A stretch of DNA of 8,803 bases from contig JACPMP010000125.1 of the NCBI GenBank assembly GCA_016185915.1, positions 1-8,803 on the forward strand. Direction: 5' to 3'. The position numbers were made by a program, and so were the translations under genes. The DNA is from Candidatus Woesearchaeota archaeon (GTDB lineage Archaea; Nanobdellota; Nanobdellia; Woesearchaeales; GW2011-AR4). The notes below the pieces were generated by a model. That model was not told the DNA's origin and did not search any database. It saw only the letters and a program-made list of their open reading frames with translations. Of this stretch, positions 5,217 to 8,803 are shown in pieces; the first letter of the stretch is position 1; each line of letters opens with the position of its first letter.

Positions 5217-5840
5217 AAAAAGGAGGTTTTGCAACACTGTAAGCATGTCCACAAACCAAATCTTAATATAGCCTAGCAGTGGAATTCTTAATATAGCATT
5301 TCCAACAATCTGCTCTTCACTTATCTTGCTTTCGTCAAGTGTAACCCTACCATACTTGTCTCTACATGGAGAGCATAGACCAAGATTATGGTCACCTTTA
5401 GTCTGGAAATAATAACCACCCTTATCTTGCCATTTTTTGACTACTCTATGAATTATTGGATCCCTCTTAGCGCTCCAGAACACAATAACATCACCAATGT
5501 TGATATTCTCTGCCTTTTTACCTTTCAGAACCATAATGTCCCCTTTATTAAATCCATTTTTTAATGGAAAATCAACAAATTCTTCTTTCTTTATGCCATT
5601 GTTAATGTACCACTTATTGGATTTATCCCACCACTCGTCAAAATTGCTATTGTGCTCCATGCTTTCGCTTACAACAGCAACAACAGGATGAGATGTTTGA
5701 AGCACTAACCCCAACCCAGGATAAACAATAAATTTAATAAGAACAAAAGCCAAAACAATATTTACAATCCAGCTCCAGATGCTATTGTCTTCCCATATAA
5801 AATACCATACTTTCTTCAATGTTTTCTTCCAATCCTTCAT
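5205..5840 (-). CDS. Archaeal signal peptidase I (SEC11-type, Ser/His)
   Basis: Membrane protease removing signal peptides from Sec-exported proteins. I start it at ATG 5838-5840 (211 residues) and not at the upstream ATG 5909. The extra 23 residues have no family character, while a TATA box at 5862-5870 is centred 26 nt before 5840. One N-terminal membrane segment lies at about 22-45. Catalytic Ser60 is in SESMEH, His131 in DPIIHRVV (His instead of the bacterial Lys, the archaeal/ER form), and Asp150 in QTKGDHN. IPLLGYIKIWF at 186-196 is the usual C-terminal box, followed by a hydrophobic end. The Ser-to-His spacing is enlarged by a Trp/Lys/Asn-rich segment (about 65-98), and CSPC at 156-159 adds two cysteines next to the catalytic Asp. 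The stop lies 36 nt before the TFS start. Confidence 0.9.
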   Translation of the reverse strand: MKDWKKTLKKVWYFIWEDNSIWSWIVNIVLAFVLIKFIVYPGLGLVLQTSHPVVAVVSESMEHNSNFDEWWDKSNKWYINNGIKKEEFVDFPLKNGFNKGDIMVLKGKKAENINIGDVIVFWSAKRDPIIHRVVKKWQDKGGYYFQTKGDHNLGLCSPCRDKYGRVTLDESKISEEQIVGNAILRIPLLGYIKIWFVDMLTVLQNLLFQKG

Positions 5841-5861
5841 AAGTTTTGCTGTTGACGAAAA

Positions 5862-5870
5862 GAATAAAAA
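5862..5870 (-). promoter_or_regulatory. TATA box deciding the signal peptidase start
   Basis: The minus strand reads TTTTTATTC here, preceded by AAAACC, and is centred about 26 nt before the ATG at 5840. A transcript from this box would not contain the upstream ATG at 5909, so the shorter protein is favoured. Confidence 0.5.
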
Positions 5871-5946
5871 GGTTTTGCTTTTAGTTGAGGTAAATACGCA
5901 TATCACCACAACCTAAAATACAATTTTTGTTGATTTTGAATAATTA

Positions 5947-6020
5947 ATGGCAAAAAGTAATAATGCCATAAAAATTCCAAGGAATTTTTGGCACCAAAAA
6001 TGCAAAGCATTTTTTAGTGC
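5947..6020. repeat. Cluster of three consecutive hairpins in a divergent intergenic region
   Basis: This fills most of the 245-nt gap between signal peptidase (-) and the NMD3-like gene (+). Hairpin 1: ATGGCA (5947-5952) with TGCCAT (5964-5969). Hairpin 2: AAAAATTCC (5970-5978) with GGAATTTTT (5981-5989). Hairpin 3: GCACCAAAAATGC (5991-6003) with GCATTTTTTAGTGC (6007-6020), one mismatch and one bulged base, loop AAA. GCC at 5965-5967 could also pair with GGC at 5990-5992, so hairpins 1 and 2 may exchange partners. The right arm of hairpin 3 runs into the repeated element at 6014-6064. Nothing in the region looks coding. Confidence 0.6.
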
Positions 6021-6064
6021 GTTGTGTAAGACAAAAAACAATAAAATAGACATTAAACTCACAT
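6014..6064 (+). repeat. Two-block intergenic element, copy 1
   Basis: Block 1 TTAGTGCGTTGTG (6014-6026), 24 A-rich bases, then block 2 CATTAAACTCACAT (6051-6064). Copy 2 at 8267-8319 matches 12 of 13 and 13 of 14 positions with a 26-base A-rich spacer, same orientation. Block 1 begins in the right arm of an inverted repeat in both places. This copy ends 21 nt before the NMD3-like ATG, so block 2 falls about where a promoter would be. The nature of the element is unknown. Confidence 0.6.
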
Positions 6065-6085
6065 AAAATATAAATACAATAAATA

Positions 6086-6541
6086 ATGCAAATTAAAATT
6101 AAGCTGAAAATGAAACTGCCTCGCTCTGATTATTATCAAGGAATATTGCAGCTTAGAAATATAAATGACGAAATACTTGGTTTTGTGGACAATCAGATTA
6201 AAAAGAGAGATGGTGTTGCTGTAACAAAAACTGTAAAATCCCCTAATGGAGTAGACTTATATATAACCTCTCAGAAATTTATCAGGATATTGGGGAAGAA
6301 GCTTAAAGACAGTTTTGGAGGCGAATTAAAGGTAAGCTCAAAGCTGCATACAAGGAACAAGCAGGGAAAAGATCTTTACAGAGTAAATGTGCTTTTCAAG
6401 CTTTCAAAATACAAAACAGGCGATATTGTTTTAGTAAGAGGAGACAAAGTCAGGCTTATAAGTATTAGAAGAAAAATATTTGCAAGGAACTTAAAAACTG
6501 GAAAGAAGGTTACGATAAGAAGCAGTGATTTAGACAATTAG
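6086..6541 (+). CDS. NMD3-family protein lacking the N-terminal zinc domain
   Basis: NMD3 is the large-subunit export/biogenesis adaptor of eukaryotes; archaea have shorter homologues of less certain role. The 151-residue product matches the middle of NMD3. An R-x-x-Y-Y-x-x-I-L-Q-L-R motif (RSDYYQGILQLR, residues 13-24) is followed by a GVDLYITSQKF stretch at about 52-62. Next come FGGELKVSSKLHTRNKQGKDLYRVNVLFKL at about 78-107 in two family motifs, and a terminal beta-rich OB/SH3-like part with YKTGDIVLVRGDKVRL. The Cys-x-x-Cys zinc knuckles that open typical NMD3 proteins are absent, and no cysteines precede this ATG in frame. It is either a reduced form or one half of a split protein. No Shine-Dalgarno is visible. 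Its 3' end overlaps the convergent DUF460 gene by 12 nt. Confidence 0.78.
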   Translation: MQIKIKLKMKLPRSDYYQGILQLRNINDEILGFVDNQIKKRDGVAVTKTVKSPNGVDLYITSQKFIRILGKKLKDSFGGELKVSSKLHTRNKQGKDLYRVNVLFKLSKYKTGDIVLVRGDKVRLISIRRKIFARNLKTGKKVTIRSSDLDN

Positions 6542-7699
6542 CTGCTCTTTCTCTCTTTTGTAGTCATCAATAATCTTCTTAGCCCAATCTGTCTTATTTT
6601 TCTCAATTTCAAAATTTTTTCTCTCTACAAATCCAAAGTACTTATCTTCATCAATTTTGAGGTTTTTGGCATTGATAAAAACAAATGGCAGGATATTTTC
6701 CACTTTTTTGCTGATTGGCTTTTTATAAACAATAGTAAAAACCCTGTTTTTCAATAAATCAACCACATCATTGCTCACAATATTTGGGTCGTCAACTAGA
6801 AGAATGTCATTCCTTTGTATATTAATGATTTTATTTTTGAAGTTAAATTCATTTATACCTAACGTATTGAGTTTTTTAAATATATAAAAATTGTTGATGC
6901 CTGATAATATATGATTATATTTTTTGATTAATGATTTTAGCTCTTCTATATACCTATCTTTGGATTTAAGCCCGTATTCAAGAGACACAATTTTTCTTAT
7001 CCTGAAATCTTCCAATCTTCTATTGTCAATTTTTGGCTCTTCCCTTTTACTTTGCTTTTCTAAATCAATTACCTTCTTTTTTAATTTATTATTATAATCT
7101 TTTATCAGTTTTATTTCTGTCCTGTATTTCTTTAATTTATCGTACAATTTCAAGAAATCATTTTCACTTAATTTCTTCTCAAAAACAACCTTCTCAATTA
7201 TTTTATCTTCCTCTTCTGTTTTCTCGATTAATCCAACTGCGCTTTTTATGCTTATTTTTTTTGTTATTACAAGCTCTTTTATTCTATTTTTTATGTCATG
7301 TTTTTTATTTTCTTTAACAAAAAAATCTATTTTATCGAGCAAAGATTTTGTTCCTCTATAAGCAAATAATGCAGATGCCAAAGCATCTCCTTGATGTTCG
7401 TCATTAAAACTAAAGTCATTTATCATAATCCTTTTTTCATACACTTTCAAATCTTTTTCTGGGCTTACAATTCTCGCTCCAAATTTTGTTGCAAATGCCT
7501 CGACTAAGCCGGGAACTTTTACTTTGTCTGTGCCAACCAAAATAACTTTTCCAAATTCTATTATCTGAGATATAATCAAATTCAAATCAAGCTGTTTTGA
7601 AGAATTTAGGTAAATTAAGTTTCCTTCAATGTCAAGAACTGCATATGCTGTAGTTGTCCCTGGGTCGATGCCTACAATGAGCAGTTTCTTGTATTCCAT
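6530..7699 (-). CDS. DUF460/COG2433 protein, predicted RuvC/YqgF-fold nuclease with coiled coil
   Basis: The archaeal COG2433 family is annotated as a possible RNase H-fold nuclease; its activity is not established. The 389-residue product opens with the RuvC/YqgF strand pattern IVGIDPGTTTAYAVLD (8-23, with Asp12). GTDKVKVPGLVEAFATKFG follows (56-74, Asp58), then NDEHQGDALASALFAY (99-114, His102 and Asp105). These acidic residues could form a metal site. Residues about 170-265 are Lys/Glu-rich coiled coil. The C-terminal part (about 290-350) carries NDILLVDDPNIVSNDVVDLL and a conserved alpha/beta pattern. As I recall, typical members are considerably longer (about 600 residues), so this one is shortened, mainly between the nuclease domain and the C-terminus. 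The TATA box is 26 nt upstream (7721-7730), with no Shine-Dalgarno. It is divergent from riboflavin kinase and convergent with the NMD3-like gene. Confidence 0.82.
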   Translation of the reverse strand: MEYKKLLIVGIDPGTTTAYAVLDIEGNLIYLNSSKQLDLNLIISQIIEFGKVILVGTDKVKVPGLVEAFATKFGARIVSPEKDLKVYEKRIMINDFSFNDEHQGDALASALFAYRGTKSLLDKIDFFVKENKKHDIKNRIKELVITKKISIKSAVGLIEKTEEEDKIIEKVVFEKKLSENDFLKLYDKLKKYRTEIKLIKDYNNKLKKKVIDLEKQSKREEPKIDNRRLEDFRIRKIVSLEYGLKSKDRYIEELKSLIKKYNHILSGINNFYIFKKLNTLGINEFNFKNKIINIQRNDILLVDDPNIVSNDVVDLLKNRVFTIVYKKPISKKVENILPFVFINAKNLKIDEDKYFGFVERKNFEIEKNKTDWAKKIIDDYKREKEQLIV

Positions 7700-7720
7700 C
7701 TACTATTTAGAGTGATTTAT

Positions 7721-7730
7721 AGATTTAAAA
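7721..7730 (-). promoter_or_regulatory. TATA box of the DUF460 gene
   Basis: The minus strand reads TTTTAAATCT, centred about 26 nt before the ATG at 7699, again fitting a leaderless transcript. It shares a 77-nt divergent region with the riboflavin kinase promoter. Confidence 0.5.
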
Positions 7731-7747
7731 AACTTTGTTCCATAAGC

Positions 7748-7755
7748 TTTATAAG
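7748..7755 (+). promoter_or_regulatory. TATA box of the riboflavin kinase gene
   Basis: TTTATAAG is centred about 25 nt upstream of the ATG at 7777, predicting a leaderless mRNA; no Shine-Dalgarno lies before the ATG. Confidence 0.55.
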
Positions 7756-7776
7756 TAAAATTGTATTGCTGGATTT

Positions 7777-8172
7777 ATGATTAATAAAAATATAATTTTG
7801 AGCGGTGTTATCGTCAGGGGCTTAGGAGAAGGCACTTATTTTATGTCAATGCAGCACTACCAAAAAGAAATCAAAAAAAGACTTGGATTTAATGCTTATC
7901 CTGGAACATTAAATTTAAAGCTTGAAAAAAAACAAAGGGATATATTCAAAAATCTCACTCCAATTAAAATTGACGGCTTTAAATCCAATAATAAAAAATT
8001 CGGTGGAGCAAATTGCTACAGGGCAAAAATAAAAAATACAAATGGCTCAATTATAGTACCAGATTTAACAAAGCACAATAAAGATGTGATTGAATTCATT
8101 GCGCCTGTTCATTTGAAATCAAAATTAAAATTTAAAAATGGGGACAAAATAAAGGTTGAATTAGTGCAATAA
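7777..8172 (+). CDS. ribK: CTP-dependent riboflavin kinase (DUF120), domain-only form
   Basis: Archaeal RibK phosphorylates riboflavin to FMN using CTP instead of ATP. The 131-residue protein is a single DUF120 barrel. It has the opening G-x-x-x-x-G-x-G-E-G-T-Y-F loop (GVIVRGLGEGTYF, 10-22) and LGFNAYPGTLNLKL at 36-49, with Thr44 and Asn46 fitting the Mg-binding Thr/Asn pair described for the Methanocaldococcus enzyme. FGGANCYRAKI follows at about 75-85, then DLTKHNKDVIEFIAPVHLK and a terminal LKFKNGDKIKVEL strand. There is no N-terminal winged helix, so it is the plain enzyme and not the RbkR-type regulator fusion. Riboflavin synthase lies downstream on the same strand, but 235 nt of AT-rich, repeat-bearing DNA separate them, so cotranscription is uncertain. 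Confidence 0.93.
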   Translation: MINKNIILSGVIVRGLGEGTYFMSMQHYQKEIKKRLGFNAYPGTLNLKLEKKQRDIFKNLTPIKIDGFKSNNKKFGGANCYRAKIKNTNGSIIVPDLTKHNKDVIEFIAPVHLKSKLKFKNGDKIKVELVQ

Positions 8173-8239
8173 TTTTATTTAAGAGAAATAAAATCCAATA
8201 AAAATAATTCAAAAACAAATAAATAAAAAATTAAATAAA

Positions 8240-8268
8240 AACTTTTGTGGTTTTTAAAAATAAAAGTT
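8240..8268. repeat. Inverted repeat before element copy 2
   Basis: AACTTTT (8240-8246) and AAAAGTT (8262-8268) form a 7-bp inverted repeat; the loop contains the self-complementary TTTTTAAAAA, which also looks like a TATA box. Bases 8173-8239 before it are plain A/T-rich spacer with no gene. Its position just before block 1 of the repeated element mirrors hairpin 3 at 5991-6020. Confidence 0.4.
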
Positions 8269-8319
8269 AATGCGTTGTGAAATGAAATAAAAATATAAAA
8301 AACAGCATTAAACTTACAT
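8267..8319 (+). repeat. Two-block intergenic element, copy 2
   Basis: Block 1 TTAATGCGTTGTG (8267-8279) and block 2 CATTAAACTTACAT (8306-8319), 26 A-rich bases apart, match copy 1 at 6014-6064 with one mismatch per block. In this copy GTTAATG (8266-8272) is also complementary to CATTAAC (8317-8323), so its ends can pair. It lies between ribK and the riboflavin synthase gene, about 90 nt before the latter. Confidence 0.6.
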
Positions 8320-8337
8320 TAACAAAAACAGTCGAAT

Positions 8338-8368
8338 GCGAGTGAGCTTCGTTTGCGAACTCGCTCAC
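8338..8368. repeat. GC-rich hairpin with repeat motif copy 2, upstream of riboflavin synthase
   Basis: GTGAGC-TTCG (8342-8351) pairs with CGAA (8356-8359) and GCTCAC (8363-8368), a 10-bp stem with a TTTG loop and a three-base bulge. An alternative pairing is GCGAGT (8338-8343) with ACTCGC (8359-8364). The core 8347-8362 matches 1406-1421 at 14 of 16 bases. The hairpin ends 39 nt before the ATG, so it could lie in the riboflavin synthase leader, but no known riboswitch is recognised. Confidence 0.5.
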
Positions 8369-8407
8369 AATTGACTAAACAATATTGAGGATAATCAAAG
8401 CTTGAAA

Positions 8408-8803
8408 ATGACAAGAATAGGCATAGCAGATACGACATTTGCAAGAGTTGATATGGCAAAGTTTGTAATAGATGTGATTAAAAAAAATTCTAATGCGGAG
8501 ATGATAAGATACACTGTTCCAGGTTTTAAGGATTTGCCAGTCGCTTGCAAGAGGTTATTCGAAGAAGATAAATGCAACATTGTTATTGCTTTAGGCATGG
8601 CTGGTTCAAAGCCAATTGATAAGCAATGTGCCCATGAAGCTGCACTTGGATTGCAAGCAGTTCAACTAATGACAAATAAGCACATTCTTGAAGTTTTTGT
8701 TCACATGGATGAGGCAAAAACAGAAAAAGAGATATATAACATAGCTAAAAACAGAGCAGAAAAGCATGCTTTGAATGCATTGGCGTTGCTCAGAGGCAAG
8801 ACG
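8408..8803 (+). CDS. ribC: Archaeal riboflavin synthase, 3' end cut by window
   Basis: Archaeal RibC, related to lumazine synthase and unlike bacterial RibE, dismutates two 6,7-dimethyl-8-ribityllumazine molecules into riboflavin and a pyrimidine returned to the pathway. 132 codons are visible with no stop, so roughly 20 residues are missing. Diagnostic segments are RIGIADTTFARVDMA at 3-17, YTVPGFKDLPVACK at 35-48, ALGMAG at 61-66, CAHEAALGLQAVQLMTNKH at 74-92, EVFVHMDEA at 95-103 and RAEKHALNALALLRGK near the end. Position 65 is Ala where I recall Pro being usual (GMPG). ATG 8408 gives the family's normal N-terminus; an in-frame TTG at 8402 would add two residues. A weak GAGGAT at 8387-8392 is rather distant for a ribosome binding site. 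Confidence 0.92.
   Translation, partial: MTRIGIADTTFARVDMAKFVIDVIKKNSNAEMIRYTVPGFKDLPVACKRLFEEDKCNIVIALGMAGSKPIDKQCAHEAALGLQAVQLMTNKHILEVFVHMDEAKTEKEIYNIAKNRAEKHALNALALLRGKT

Noticed and set aside
5841..5909. 23-residue N-terminal extension of the signal peptidase
   Set aside because: Ser/Lys/Phe/Thr-rich with no family similarity, and the promoter at 5862-5870 lies inside it, so the start at 5840 fits better.
7033..7317. 94-codon hydrophobic frame on the + strand
   Set aside because: Antisense to the Lys/Glu-rich coiled coil of the DUF460 protein; the Leu/Phe richness is an artefact of that.
8395..8598. 67-codon frame on the - strand
   Set aside because: Antisense to riboflavin synthase, which is certain from its motifs.

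Overview
This window looks like a piece of a compact, AT-rich archaeal chromosome. The archaeal markers are a TFIIS-like transcription factor S, a CTP-dependent riboflavin kinase (DUF120), an archaeal-type riboflavin synthase, a SEC11-type Ser/His signal peptidase, a DUF460/COG2433 protein and an NMD3-family protein. TATA/BRE promoters lie about 25-31 nt upstream of many start codons. The short genes, reduced domain forms, tiny intergenic gaps and Lys/Ile/Asn-rich proteins suggest a DPANN-type archaeon (Woesearchaeota or Pacearchaeota-like). That placement is inference; no rRNA is present to confirm it.

Layout. Positions 1-144 hold the end of an unknown gene. A + strand group follows: dUTPase, a 40-residue protein with a textbook ribosome binding site, and a two-TM Cys-loop protein. 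A convergent gap (1357-1581) holds GC-rich inverted repeats. Then come thymidylate kinase (-) and SAM hydrolase (+), divergent from one short promoter region; a Lys/Glu-rich protein and DUF167 (- operon); a receiver-domain protein (+); TFS (-) and signal peptidase (-); an NMD3-like protein (+); DUF460 (-); riboflavin kinase (+); and riboflavin synthase (+, cut by the window end).

How the genes relate. Strands alternate almost gene by gene, so most genes have their own promoter, and three convergent pairs overlap at their stop codons. dUTPase and thymidylate kinase both serve dTTP supply. The two riboflavin genes carry out the last step to riboflavin and its conversion to FMN. TFS and NMD3 serve transcription and ribosome biogenesis. 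I found no defence system, mobile gene, tRNA, rRNA or CRISPR array.

The least explained DNA is intergenic. A two-block sequence occurs at 6014-6064 and again at 8267-8319, each copy preceded by an inverted repeat. A cluster of three hairpins lies at 5947-6020. A possible three-way-junction structure lies at 1422-1532, and a short GC-rich motif is shared between 1406-1421 and 8347-8362. No gene-free stretch exceeds 300 bases; the longest are about 225-245 bases and are described individually.
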